Below, in pieces: positions 21,218 to 29,841 of a stretch of DNA of 57,061 nt. Position numbers and translations under genes: made by a program. A model generated the notes under the pieces. It did not search any database. It was not told the origin of the DNA and saw only the letters and a program-made list of their open reading frames with translations. The stretch is taken from positions 913-57,973 of IMG/VR virus record IMGVR_UViG_3300030060_005658; one strand, written 5' to 3'. This stretch comes from a virus. Numbering within the stretch: position 1 is the first letter of the stretch; every line of letters begins with the position of its first letter.

Positions 21218-22389
21218 TGGAAGAAATAGTATTACCAAAGAGAGCATTAGGAAATGGAAAATGGGACCGTATGTTAAAGAAGCGTATGGTTGAATTATCC
21301 GTAGCAGATAATTATGAAGATGCAAAACATGAATGGGTAGCAACCGGAAGAATCTGGTATATTCCCTTTTTAGGAGATTATGCAGAACGTGATAATAATT
21401 ATCTAAATGAATTTAATGCAGAAGCACATTGCCTTCATCATACAGGAAAGTGTTTATGCGGTCATAGAATTGTTTGGCACTTTGAAATTCATAATACAGA
21501 AAATGATAATTATGAGATTGTGGGTTCAGACCATATTGAATCATATCTAATTATTCGTGAAATTTCTGAAAGAACTGGTCTAAGTGAAGATGAGATTACT
21601 GACGAAATGATTGAAGAATGGTTAGATACTCGCGTTAAGTCGTTAAAGGCTCAATGGTGGTGGGACAGAAATGGTGAATTGTTTGAAGATATGTTTGATA
21701 CAGTTAAAGAAATTGACTTGCGTTTTAATGTAAGAGAAACTGGAACTTATTATGATTATGAATTAGCAATGAATCGTCCTAAGACAAAAATTAGAAAGCG
21801 TGGAACTGGCCAGTTTGGAGATTATGATTACAAAATGGCTTCAATTGTTTGGAGATGGAATCATCCAGATAATCCAAAGGCTCAAATTAATACAACAGGT
21901 TATCCTAATGACCGTCTTTATCAGGATTTAATTATCTTTTATTCTCAAGTGCAGGATTTTAGAGATAGAATGCAGAAAGAAGATGACTTCTTAGAAAAGA
22001 GAAAAGAAGAAATTCAAAACGGAAGAGAACAAACTAGAAGAAATCAGGCGATTCGTTTGGCAGATTCTATGCGTGAAGCAAGAAATGATGATTCTTTCGC
22101 AGAAGCGTGTGAGTTCTATGGAATTGAGCCATTTTCTGAAGACGTTGGTTCTAATGATTGGGAAAGAAAGTTTCTTAGAGATGTTAGAACTAGAATAATA
22201 GATGGAAAAAATCTTAGTGATAAACAGATGCAAGTATTACAACGTATTCTTACACCTAATAATGACCCACCAACTGAAAAGCAATTAAACTTTTTAGGCC
22301 GTTTAGGGTATGATGGTGCTGCGCCTAATACTAAAACAGAAGCAAGTAGGCTAATTGATGGTATTATGAAAGAAAGGAGAGGTGAATAG
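21217..22389 (+). CDS. Large phage-type protein with N-terminal zinc site and Q-L repeats
   Basis: 390 residues from MEEIVLPK at 21217. N-terminal third has HCLHHTGKCLCGH, a Cys/His cluster, followed by a WHFEIHN strand. Middle is helical and charged. The C-terminus carries two copies of a short motif: LSDKQMQVLQRIL and PTEKQLNFLGRLGYDG, a form seen in many phage proteins at the end of primase/helicase-associated genes (from memory). Function unknown; may bind nucleic acid. Confidence 0.7.
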   Translation: MEEIVLPKRALGNGKWDRMLKKRMVELSVADNYEDAKHEWVATGRIWYIPFLGDYAERDNNYLNEFNAEAHCLHHTGKCLCGHRIVWHFEIHNTENDNYEIVGSDHIESYLIIREISERTGLSEDEITDEMIEEWLDTRVKSLKAQWWWDRNGELFEDMFDTVKEIDLRFNVRETGTYYDYELAMNRPKTKIRKRGTGQFGDYDYKMASIVWRWNHPDNPKAQINTTGYPNDRLYQDLIIFYSQVQDFRDRMQKEDDFLEKRKEEIQNGREQTRRNQAIRLADSMREARNDDSFAEACEFYGIEPFSEDVGSNDWERKFLRDVRTRIIDGKNLSDKQMQVLQRILTPNNDPPTEKQLNFLGRLGYDGAAPNTKTEASRLIDGIMKERRGE

Positions 22390-22391
22390 TA

Positions 22392-22604
22392 ATGACTGAT
22401 ATAACAAGTATAGAACTATCAACATCTAGATATGATGAAATAAAGGAAGCAATGTTTATGCAACATATAGAAATAAACAATTTAAAGGCGTTAGTGCGCC
22501 ATTATGAAAAAACAATAAATATTCTCACAGGTCGGCTTATGGAGCAAGGGGAAGTTCTTATAGACCCCGACGATGTGGGAAAAGTAACAACGGAGAGTGA
22601 ATAA
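22392..22604 (+). CDS. Small coiled-coil protein
   Basis: 70 residues, one long helix (EINNLKALVRHYEKTINILTGRL). Lies just upstream of the Ubl gene. Function unknown. Confidence 0.65.
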   Translation: MTDITSIELSTSRYDEIKEAMFMQHIEINNLKALVRHYEKTINILTGRLMEQGEVLIDPDDVGKVTTESE

Positions 22605-22605
22605 A

Positions 22606-22809
22606 ATGAGATTGAGAATATTAAATGAAACTGGACATACTGTATTAGAAGTAACGGCTGAAGAGATTACGGAGTATATTGACGACCATCCCGCCCATTG
22701 GGTCTTTGTGGATGGAGAAATCGTTTCAAGAGAAAATATACGTCAAATTGATTGGACTCAAATTGAGTCAGTTGATTTAACACCCGCAATTGTCGGCGGT
22801 AACTATTAA
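22606..22809 (+). CDS. Ubiquitin-like (ThiS/MoaD-type) beta-grasp protein, C-terminal GG-NY
   Basis: 67 residues from ATG 22606. The pattern VLEVTAEEITEYI helix, HWVFVDGEIVSRENI, then IESVDLTPAIVGG parallels ThiS-like proteins (VNGEIVPR ... VEIVTAVGGG). It ends Gly64-Gly65-Asn66-Tyr67, so a two-residue tail would need removal to expose the diglycine. An E1-like protein and a JAMM protease are encoded 5 kb downstream in the same operon. Ubl identity is inference from pattern; no structure search was done. Confidence 0.6.
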   Translation: MRLRILNETGHTVLEVTAEEITEYIDDHPAHWVFVDGEIVSRENIRQIDWTQIESVDLTPAIVGGNY

Positions 22810-22821
22810 ATTGGTTTAATT

Positions 22822-22850
22822 GGGGGGGTTATCCCTAACCCCTCCTTTTA
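22822..22850 (+). terminator. G/C hairpin with T run
   Basis: GGGGTTA-TCCC-TAACCCC followed by TCCTTTTA, in the 70-base spacer after the Ubl gene. Possible internal terminator or attenuator ahead of the RNR genes. Confidence 0.55.
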
Positions 22851-22879
22851 TCCCTTTTTTAACCACAAGAGGCGTTAGC

Positions 22880-23266
22880 ATGGTATATGAAAATTTAACA
22901 AAAGAGGCATTAGCCGCATTAATGGAACATGGCTATGGTTGGATATTGAATGATATAAAAACCAATAATAATGGCAATGTTTTATTTGACCCTAATTTTT
23001 ATCCTGCTGGATATAAATTAGCAACTTCAACAACACACAAAAGTATTATAATAGCCGATGGAAAAACGGTTGTTAAAATACAAAATAAACTCTTTGAATG
23101 CATTAATCATGCAATTCAGGAGTTAGGACAACAAATAATAGAATCATATTCAGATTGGGAATTTATTTCTGATAAAGAATGGATGGTTCTTAAAAGAAAT
23201 GGTAATTGGTTAACTTGTTTTAGCACAGTTAGCGAAATACCTGTAAGAAGCACATTGAGGGCTTAA
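22880..23266 (+). CDS. Unknown protein upstream of RNR
   Basis: 128 residues from ATG 22880 behind AAGAGGCGTTAGC. Alternating strands and a central helix (HAIQELGQQIIESY). No known domain. Two bases before the RNR start. Confidence 0.6.
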   Translation: MVYENLTKEALAALMEHGYGWILNDIKTNNNGNVLFDPNFYPAGYKLATSTTHKSIIIADGKTVVKIQNKLFECINHAIQELGQQIIESYSDWEFISDKEWMVLKRNGNWLTCFSTVSEIPVRSTLRA

Positions 23267-23267
23267 C

Positions 23268-25127
23268 ATGAGAAATGACCAAAAGATATTAAGCGATATT
23301 ACAGTTCATATGAAATACTCTAAATATTTAGATTCAGAAAATCGTAGAGAAAATTGGGATGAAATTTGCGAAAGAAATATGCAAATGCATTTAAAAAAAT
23401 TCCCTGAACAAGTTCCTATGATTAAAGAAATCTATGAGAGATTTGTAAAAACAAAGAAGATATTACCTTCAATGCGTTCTATGCAATTTGCAGGAAAACC
23501 AGTAGAAATTTCTCCCAATAGAATATACAATTGTGCATATTTACCTATTGATGATATTATTGCTTTTTCTGAAGGAATGTTTTTGCTTCTTGGAGGAACT
23601 GGTGTAGGTTTTTCTGTTCAAAAACATCACACTACTTCTCTTCCTGAAATTAGAAAACCTAATTTTGATAGACAAAGAAGATATTTAATTGCTGATTCTA
23701 TTGAAGGATGGGCTGATGCAGTTAAGATTTTATTAGAATGTTATACTGGTAAAAGGTTATCAACACCTCAGTTTGATTATTCTGATATTAGACCTAAAGG
23801 TTCTTTACTAAAAACTAGTGGTGGTAAAGCACCGGGTTCTGGACCATTAAGAGAATGTCTTGTAAAAATAGAAAATATGTTACAAGAAATGCCTGATGGT
23901 CATAAAATAAAACCAATTGAAGCACATGATATTATGTGTCATATTGCTGATTCAGTATTAGCAGGTGGTATTCGTAGAGCAGCATTAATTAGTTTATTTA
24001 GTGCAGATGATAATGAAATGTTATCTGCTAAAGTAGGACATTGGTGGGAAAAGAATCCCCAAAGAGGAAGAGCGAATAATTCTGCTGTTCTTTTAAGGCA
24101 TAGAATTGATAATAGTTTCTTTTGGGATTTATGGAAAAGAATTAGAGCATCGGGTTCAGGAGAACCGGGAATATATTTTTCTAATGATAAAGATTGGGGA
24201 ACTAATCCTTGTTGTGAAATTGCATTAAGACCATTCCAATTCTGTAATTTAGTAGAAGTAAATGTTTCAAATGTTGTAGACCAAGAAGATTTGAATACGC
24301 GAGTAGTAGCAGCGAGTTATCTAGCAACATTACAAGCATCTTATACTGATTTTCACTATCTTAGAGATATATGGAAGCAAACTACTGAAAAGGATGCACT
24401 ACTAGGTGTTTCTATGACTGGTATTGCTTCTAATAAAGTATCACTATTAGATTTAGAACATGCGTCTTATTTGGTAAAGAAAACAAATGCTGAATTAGCA
24501 GAAGCAATGGGTATTAATCCTGCCGCAAGAACAACTTGTATTAAACCCGCTGGAACTACATCACTAGTATTAGGAACTAGTAGTGGAATACACGCATGGC
24601 ATTCAGAATATTATATTCGTAGGATTAGAGTTGGTAAGAATGAAGCAATTTATTCTTATCTTCAAAATAACTTTCCAGATTTAGTCGAGGATGAATATTT
24701 TAATCCTACTGAACAAGCAGTAATCTCTATCCCTCAGAAAGCACCAAAAGGTTCTATTCTTAGAAATGAAGAAGTATTTACTTTACTAGAACGCATTAAG
24801 AGATTTTCAATTAGATGGGTTAATCCCGGTCATAAAGATGGATTAAATAGTCATAATGTTTCTGCAACAGTTTCAATAAAAGAAGATGAATGGGATGGCG
24901 TTGGAGCATGGATGTGGATGAATAGACATTATTATAATGGATTATCTGTTTTACCTTATGATGGTGGAACATATATTCAAGCACCCTTTGAAACTATTAA
25001 TAAAGAAAAATATGAAGAAATGTGTGCTAATCTTGGAGATATTAATTTAGATAGTGTTGTAGAAACTAGTGATGAAACAGATAGACAAGGCGAAATTGCT
25101 TGTGCTGGTGGTTATTGCGAGATATGA
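23268..25127 (+). CDS. nrdJ: Class II (adenosylcobalamin-dependent) ribonucleotide reductase
   Basis: 619 residues, monomeric RTPR-like layout. Conserved points: YNCAYLP (Cys89 of the redox pair), GGTGVGFSVQKH, active-site NPCCE (313-317) with the radical Cys and Glu, an ACIKPAGTTS-type block (here TTCIKPAGTTSLVLG), and a C-terminal redox tail C-A-G-G-Y-C. It makes dNTPs from ribonucleotides. Needs vitamin B12 coenzyme from the host. No second subunit is present, as expected for class II. Its presence suggests high dNTP demand during replication. Confidence 0.92.
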   Translation: MRNDQKILSDITVHMKYSKYLDSENRRENWDEICERNMQMHLKKFPEQVPMIKEIYERFVKTKKILPSMRSMQFAGKPVEISPNRIYNCAYLPIDDIIAFSEGMFLLLGGTGVGFSVQKHHTTSLPEIRKPNFDRQRRYLIADSIEGWADAVKILLECYTGKRLSTPQFDYSDIRPKGSLLKTSGGKAPGSGPLRECLVKIENMLQEMPDGHKIKPIEAHDIMCHIADSVLAGGIRRAALISLFSADDNEMLSAKVGHWWEKNPQRGRANNSAVLLRHRIDNSFFWDLWKRIRASGSGEPGIYFSNDKDWGTNPCCEIALRPFQFCNLVEVNVSNVVDQEDLNTRVVAASYLATLQASYTDFHYLRDIWKQTTEKDALLGVSMTGIASNKVSLLDLEHASYLVKKTNAELAEAMGINPAARTTCIKPAGTTSLVLGTSSGIHAWHSEYYIRRIRVGKNEAIYSYLQNNFPDLVEDEYFNPTEQAVISIPQKAPKGSILRNEEVFTLLERIKRFSIRWVNPGHKDGLNSHNVSATVSIKEDEWDGVGAWMWMNRHYYNGLSVLPYDGGTYIQAPFETINKEKYEEMCANLGDINLDSVVETSDETDRQGEIACAGGYCEI

Positions 25128-25131
25128 TATT

Positions 25132-25401
25132 ATGATTAGTATCAAAGAAGCAATAGAATTACTTAATTTTATTGATATTGATAATGATACTAAAATAAAA
25201 ACTATAAGAGAATTAAAATTAACGGGGTCTCTTCACCCCTTTTGGAGTGTAATAAGAACAACACACGATGTAAATGATAGCAGAAGTTATCATAGCATCA
25301 TAAAAAATTTGCGAGAGATGAAAGAATATATCGAAGCAAATGAAGAAGAATATTTTGAAATAAGCAAGCCGATAGATTGGAATTTACAAACCTATCTTTG
25401 A
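25132..25401 (+). CDS. Unknown small helical protein
   Basis: 89 residues from ATG 25132, five bases after the RNR stop. Helical N-terminal part (KEAIELLNF), FWSVIRTTHD, helical end. No domain recognised. Confidence 0.6.
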   Translation: MISIKEAIELLNFIDIDNDTKIKTIRELKLTGSLHPFWSVIRTTHDVNDSRSYHSIIKNLREMKEYIEANEEEYFEISKPIDWNLQTYL

Positions 25402-25420
25402 CCGATTTGTTTATATGGGG

Positions 25421-25462
25421 CTTCGCTCAATGCGAAGTTACTTGAGCAGGTTTCTAATGCTC
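25421..25462 (+). promoter_or_regulatory. Alternative RNA hairpins in a leader
   Basis: CTTCGC/GCGAAG (25421/25432) and GAGC/GCTC (25444/25459) are two hairpins, but GCTCAA (25425) also pairs perfectly with TTGAGC (25442), which would break both or form a pseudoknot. Located in an 86-base spacer before the 25488 gene. Could be a terminator pair, attenuator or small riboswitch. Confidence 0.45.
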
Positions 25463-25487
25463 ATTAAAATACATAGGAGATGAAAAT

Positions 25488-25652
25488 ATGGCTGATAAAG
25501 ACCCAGAATACATTAAAACAAGTAGAGGAACAATGGCAACTAAATGCCGCATTTGTGGCGGTAGTTTGCTTTCACCATCTGAAATAAAGAAAGAAGTTCA
25601 TAAGCACTGTGATGAAACTAGAACAGGTAGCGTATATTCTATGAGGGGTTAA
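25488..25652 (+). CDS. Zinc-finger mini-protein
   Basis: 54 residues: CRICGG then H..HC (VHKHCDE), a C2-H/C finger. ATG behind TAGGAGATGAAAAT. Hairpin pair upstream. Confidence 0.7.
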   Translation: MADKDPEYIKTSRGTMATKCRICGGSLLSPSEIKKEVHKHCDETRTGSVYSMRG

Positions 25653-25653
25653 A

Positions 25654-26820
25654 ATGGAAGAATGCGTAGAAGCAGTATTTGATACCTTTGACGATTCAGC
25701 AAGAAGAATTTCTAGTGAATTTGATTACTCATTTACATATAATAATGAAACAGCATGGTCAAATCATTTTCATACACTCCGTTTTAGGAGAGAAGGTGAA
25801 AATTTTGATACCACTAATTTAACTAACTTTATGGGTATTAAGCGTGGTAGAACAGTAGATGGAATACATCAATTTAAAATTGATAATTTTATCTTACATG
25901 TAGAGCGTAGAAATAAAACATATTATGTTATGGGTTCTTTATTAAATAAATCAGAAACAATTTTATTAATTAGTAGAGTTTTATACAAGTCATGTTTTAC
26001 TAGAGATTTAACAGAGTTGTTAGAATATACGATGAAAGCAATTTCATTTCCATCTAATGTAATGTATGCAATAGAAAATAGAGCGCCTTATAAGTTTGTA
26101 AAGGATTTAAATTGGATAGAGTCAAGATTAAATGTTGAAGCAATTTCTATGACTGAATGTGCTATTGAGATTTCAGATGGTATCTGGGCTAATATATCTA
26201 TTAAAGACCTAGATACATTTGTTAATGCATTTAAAGGGCAAGGTTCAAAGCGTTCTAAGAAATGGAAGAATTGTTCTCCTAAGAAATTATGGAAAATTCT
26301 AATGGGTAAAGAGCCAAAAGAAACTGAATTAAATTTAATGGTTGAGTTTTTAGAACAAAACCGAACTCAAGAGATTGTTGAAAAGAGAGCAAGAGAATTG
26401 ATGGATGAAATGCTAGTAGATTATCCAGATAGAATTAAAATTATATCAAAGGATGATAAAACTTACATGTTAGTTAGAGGTAAAGTAACTGATTGGATTA
26501 TCACTGATGAAGCATATAAAACACAAACACAAAAAGTTTCTACTTTCTTATTTACTAAAGATAAAGATAAAAATGGAAGACCATTTGCTGATGGTTATTT
26601 ATATCCTAAAGGTGGAATATGTATTGATAATGTAAGCACAACATCTAGTGTTGGTGACCAATTTGCTGCGAGAGCATTTGCATTATTAAATGATGAAATG
26701 ACTCTAAAATTGGTTAGCACTATTAAACCATATGTTTATGGTAGAAATGGTAAAGCAGATGAAGTTATTCCTGATAGATTAGATTGGGAATATGATTATG
26801 GTAAGGAGGGATTAGAATGA
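25654..26820 (+). CDS. Unknown 388-residue protein
   Basis: Mixed alpha/beta, with a basic central stretch (QGSKRSKKWKNCSPKKLWKIL) and a likely beta domain near the end (KGGICIDNVSTTSSVGDQFAARAFALL). It overlaps the TFB gene by four bases, so may work with it. No family recognised. Confidence 0.7.
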   Translation: MEECVEAVFDTFDDSARRISSEFDYSFTYNNETAWSNHFHTLRFRREGENFDTTNLTNFMGIKRGRTVDGIHQFKIDNFILHVERRNKTYYVMGSLLNKSETILLISRVLYKSCFTRDLTELLEYTMKAISFPSNVMYAIENRAPYKFVKDLNWIESRLNVEAISMTECAIEISDGIWANISIKDLDTFVNAFKGQGSKRSKKWKNCSPKKLWKILMGKEPKETELNLMVEFLEQNRTQEIVEKRARELMDEMLVDYPDRIKIISKDDKTYMLVRGKVTDWIITDEAYKTQTQKVSTFLFTKDKDKNGRPFADGYLYPKGGICIDNVSTTSSVGDQFAARAFALLNDEMTLKLVSTIKPYVYGRNGKADEVIPDRLDWEYDYGKEGLE

Positions 26821-27728
26821 AATGTAGTGAATGCAATAGTAGAGAATTTGAATATGATGAAAGATTACAACAGAATTGTTGTATTGAATGTGGTTTTGTA
26901 ATGGTCGAAACACCATTTGAAGAGACAGTTCATATTAAATATTCAACTGATGGAGAAGCAAATAAAATATCAGATAAAGGAACATTAGGTTCTCTTATCG
27001 GTAGTGAATCTTTTGATTCCAAACATCTTAAGAGAGCATTTAGAACCACTAGAGCAAGAGTTCAATCTACTATATTCTCAAAGAATGGTGAAAGAGAAGT
27101 AAGATTTTTTAACGTATTAAAAGTTCTTTTATCTAATTATGTTACCAGTGATTCTTCATCTACTCAAGCAATAAGAGATGATATTATAACTTATTTTAGA
27201 AGATTAGATAATAAACATGAATTAAAAGGTTATAGTAATGATGAAAGAGCAGCCGCTTTGAGTTATATAGTATTTAGAGAACATGGTTGGCCAGTATCTT
27301 TACATTCTATATCTAAACATTCTGATGTAGAAAAAGGCAGGGTTTCAAAGGTAGCAAGAACTTTAGCAAGAAAACTAGGAAAAACCACTGTATTAGGTCA
27401 AGTTCCCTTTGTTTCTTGGTGTGAAAGAGAAGCAAATCTTATTGGTGGAGAAGAGTTTGGAACTGCCGTAATTAATATTGCACCATTAATGCAGAATTTT
27501 TTTACAGAATACGGTTTCCCACTTACTAGAGTTCAAGTAGCAACTACAATGTATATGTGTAATTTATTATGTGGTTTTAAATACACACAGAAAAATATTG
27601 GTAAACAATTGAAAGCCCATCCAATTTCAATGAGACAAAGTTTACAAAAAATTTGCGCTCAATTAAATATTAAGCGCGATGATTTACTCACTATGAGTAT
27701 GGATGATTTTATTAATGGAGTGTTTTGA
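26817..27728 (+). CDS. tfb: TFB/TFIIB-like transcription factor
   Basis: 303 residues. N-terminal zinc ribbon (CSECN..CCIECGFV), a B-finger-like linker (TDGEANKISDKGTLGSLIG), then two cyclin-like repeats: helix blocks around DDERAAALSYIVF..SLHSISKHSDVEKGRVSKVARTLARKLG and VQVATTMYMCNLLCGFKYTQKNIGKQL. Archaeal TFB recruits RNA polymerase with TBP; a viral copy would redirect it to viral promoters. No viral TBP is seen. Confidence 0.85.
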   Translation: MKCSECNSREFEYDERLQQNCCIECGFVMVETPFEETVHIKYSTDGEANKISDKGTLGSLIGSESFDSKHLKRAFRTTRARVQSTIFSKNGEREVRFFNVLKVLLSNYVTSDSSSTQAIRDDIITYFRRLDNKHELKGYSNDERAAALSYIVFREHGWPVSLHSISKHSDVEKGRVSKVARTLARKLGKTTVLGQVPFVSWCEREANLIGGEEFGTAVINIAPLMQNFFTEYGFPLTRVQVATTMYMCNLLCGFKYTQKNIGKQLKAHPISMRQSLQKICAQLNIKRDDLLTMSMDDFINGVF

Positions 27729-27730
27729 AA

Positions 27731-27985
27731 ATGAAATGTGCAATATGTGATGAAGAAATGAAAGATTATGAAAGCAATAACCCTTATCCCCTTTTGACGG
27801 GAAAAAATGAAAGAGTGTGTAGAGATTGTAATGATTTCGTTACTGCATCTAGAATATATTTTAGGGGTGCAGATGAGGACAGTAAACAAATACTTTGTGC
27901 TAATATAACAAATGTATTAAAAATGGGTTTTAGTTTAAAAAAAAGTAGGGAAGAATTAATGAAAAGGATGGAGGAAAAACAATGA
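27731..27985 (+). CDS. Zinc-binding small protein
   Basis: 84 residues from ATG 27731 (TTG at 27725 adds two). CAICDE and CRDCND separated by 30 residues form a treble-clef-like pair; C-terminal helix is basic. ATGA-type overlap with the E1-like gene. Confidence 0.65.
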   Translation: MKCAICDEEMKDYESNNPYPLLTGKNERVCRDCNDFVTASRIYFRGADEDSKQILCANITNVLKMGFSLKKSREELMKRMEEKQ

Positions 27986-28560
27986 GTAGAAAAATAATGA
28001 TTATAGGAGCAGGAGGAATTGGTAGTTTTCTAATTCCTTTACTAAATAGAACAGGGTTGTATGATATTACAGTGTTTGACCCAGATAAGGTTGAAACAAA
28101 GAATCTTACTTATCAGAACTTTAAGAAGGGTCATGTAGGACAAAATAAGGCTTTAGTTATGCGTCAAGAATATTCTAACGTAACACATGCTAGTCAATTT
28201 AAAGTTCTAACACCTAATCAAATTAGCGGATATGATATTGTTGTTTGTTGTGCAGATAATTTAGATGTAAGAAGGCTTCTTTATCGTCAAGGTTTTGGTG
28301 AAGATGCTAATTTAAAATGGTTAGATACAAGAGCGCAAGGAAGAAATGGTGCGGTAATATCTTACAAAGTAGATAAAAATCTAGCAAGCACTCTTTTAGC
28401 AGGAAAAGAAGGTTCTTTCTCATGTCAGGGAGAAAACTGGGATGGTAGTGCTAAAGGAGTAAATTATATGCAAGTGGTTGTAGCGGGTCTTGCTATTCAA
28501 TGGCTACAAAATTACTTCATTGATAATGAAGTATTTGAATATAAGGTGGTGAATGCCTAA
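27982..28560 (+). CDS. E1-like (ThiF/HesA family) adenylyltransferase
   Basis: 192 residues, a minimal Rossmann E1 core. IIGAGGIGSF nucleotide loop (residues 8-17), DPDKVETKNLTYQNF (family motif normally ending NLxRQ), HVGQNKA with the adenylating Lys, VVCCADNLDVRR, and FSCQGENWDG holding a candidate catalytic Cys. Such enzymes adenylate the C-terminal Gly of a Ubl. The JAMM gene follows with a one-base overlap. Confidence 0.85.
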   Translation: MSRKIMIIGAGGIGSFLIPLLNRTGLYDITVFDPDKVETKNLTYQNFKKGHVGQNKALVMRQEYSNVTHASQFKVLTPNQISGYDIVVCCADNLDVRRLLYRQGFGEDANLKWLDTRAQGRNGAVISYKVDKNLASTLLAGKEGSFSCQGENWDGSAKGVNYMQVVVAGLAIQWLQNYFIDNEVFEYKVVNA

Positions 28561-28991
28561 TGGAATGGAATCAAGAAATAAATGATATATGGAATTTAAT
28601 ACAGAAGACAACAAAGAATGTAGCAGATTTATATCCTGTTATATGGAAAACTTCTATGGAACGAGATAATAGAGAAGTGCAAGTAGTTATTGACGATAAT
28701 GATAATATATTCTCTTCAATAGGAAGTCCTTCTTTTGTTGCATTTATGCAAGCACCCGTTGGTTTAAAATTACCCATTAAAGAATGGATTCATACTCATC
28801 CTTTTGGTAGTGCTTATTTTAGTGGAACTGATGTTAAAACTGTAAGAACATTTGAACCTGTTATGGAAAAAGCAACAGTATTAGGTTATAATCAGATAGC
28901 AACTTGGACTCCTTTATTTCAAGAGCCTTATGAACACTTTGTTTGGTTACATGAAGATGTAGATTATATTCATGGAGATGAAGAAGAATGA
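28560..28991 (+). CDS. JAMM/MPN metalloprotease
   Basis: 143 residues. Perfect JAMM zinc motif: His78-x-His80 then seven residues, Ser88-x-x-Asp91, preceded by strands typical of MPN proteins (VQVVIDDNDNIF). JAMM proteases trim Ubl precursors or remove them from targets; directly coupled to the E1-like gene. The proposed Ubl ends GG-NY, which would need just such trimming. Confidence 0.85.
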   Translation: MEWNQEINDIWNLIQKTTKNVADLYPVIWKTSMERDNREVQVVIDDNDNIFSSIGSPSFVAFMQAPVGLKLPIKEWIHTHPFGSAYFSGTDVKTVRTFEPVMEKATVLGYNQIATWTPLFQEPYEHFVWLHEDVDYIHGDEEE

Positions 28992-29122
28992 CCGGTGAAT
29001 ACGGTGAAACAAAAGAAGAACTTGAATCTAAGTTAGAAATATGGCTTGAGTGGTTAGAAGACAATCCTAATGATGAAGAGGCTTTAGAACAAATTGAATA
29101 TTTGAGGGGTTGTTTAGAATAA
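28988..29122 (+). CDS. Small acidic helical protein
   Basis: 44 residues, about one third Glu, TPR-like helix pair (LEIWLEWLEDNPNDEEALEQIEYL). Overlaps both neighbours. Unknown. Confidence 0.6.
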   Translation: MTGEYGETKEELESKLEIWLEWLEDNPNDEEALEQIEYLRGCLE

Positions 29123-29202
29123 TGTGTGGAGCAATACCTAGTCAATGCGATAAATGTGGGCATTGGTATAGAATAGGAAATTGTGATAAGTGTAACGATT
29201 AA
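29122..29202 (+). CDS. Zinc-knuckle mini-protein
   Basis: 26 residues with CDKC and CDKC separated by ten residues; TAATG start overlap. Probably one zinc. Confidence 0.55.
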   Translation: MCGAIPSQCDKCGHWYRIGNCDKCND

Positions 29203-29212
29203 TGGTGATGAT

Positions 29213-29608
29213 ATGAAAAGAGCAATCACAGTTACATTTCCTGCACCATTACCTGCTACTATTACTTGTCCTATTTGTGAAGGAAATAAATGCCATGTAT
29301 GTAAAATGTCTGGTAAAATAGATGTTAAAGTAGATGCTAAAATACCTATACAAAGAGGGCATATTATAAAATACATAGCAGATAATCTTAAAGAAGTATC
29401 AGCAGAATTAACTAAAACTTATGGTTTAACTCCAGAAGTAAATACAGTTGGGGTTCATGATACTGGTGAAGGAAATTATGAGATAGTTCAGTTTAGTAGT
29501 ATCGGTGGAGCATGTTGGGTAGTATTTAGATTAGATGAAATAGAAAACCCAATGTATTTCTTTTCAAGACAAAAGTTAGACAGATGGAAAAAAGGTGGTT
29601 ATGAATGA
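29213..29608 (+). CDS. Zinc-ribbon protein with beta-rich body
   Basis: 131 residues from ATG 29213 behind GGTGATGAT. CPIC..CHVC at residues 18-32, then a beta/alpha domain (KYIADNLKEVSAELTKTYG, WVVFRLDEIENP). Function unknown. Confidence 0.65.
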   Translation: MKRAITVTFPAPLPATITCPICEGNKCHVCKMSGKIDVKVDAKIPIQRGHIIKYIADNLKEVSAELTKTYGLTPEVNTVGVHDTGEGNYEIVQFSSIGGACWVVFRLDEIENPMYFFSRQKLDRWKKGGYE

Positions 29609-29841
29609 AAGAAGAAAACATACTAGCGAGAATTGCTAGAAACGCAAGTGAAGAATTAATAATAAAAGAAGGAGTATATTGGAATTTAAAAGTTTTAGAT
29701 ATACGTTGGTTTACTAACGGACGACCAACTAAAAAAGGAGTCCGTATGAATATAGATGAAGGAAGAATATTATATAATGCATTAAGGAGGATTTACGATG
29801 GTGAGCAAAAGAGAAGCGAGACAATTATTGAAGAAGAGTAA
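29605..29841 (+). CDS. PC4-like single-stranded DNA binding protein
   Basis: 78 residues. WNLKVLDIRWFTNGRPTKKGVRMNIDEGRILYNAL follows the PC4/Sub1 signature (beta strands, then tkKGv.l..eew..L and a helix). PC4-like proteins bind single-stranded DNA and act as transcription or replication cofactors. Assignment by motif only. Confidence 0.6.
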   Translation: MKEENILARIARNASEELIIKEGVYWNLKVLDIRWFTNGRPTKKGVRMNIDEGRILYNALRRIYDGEQKRSETIIEEE

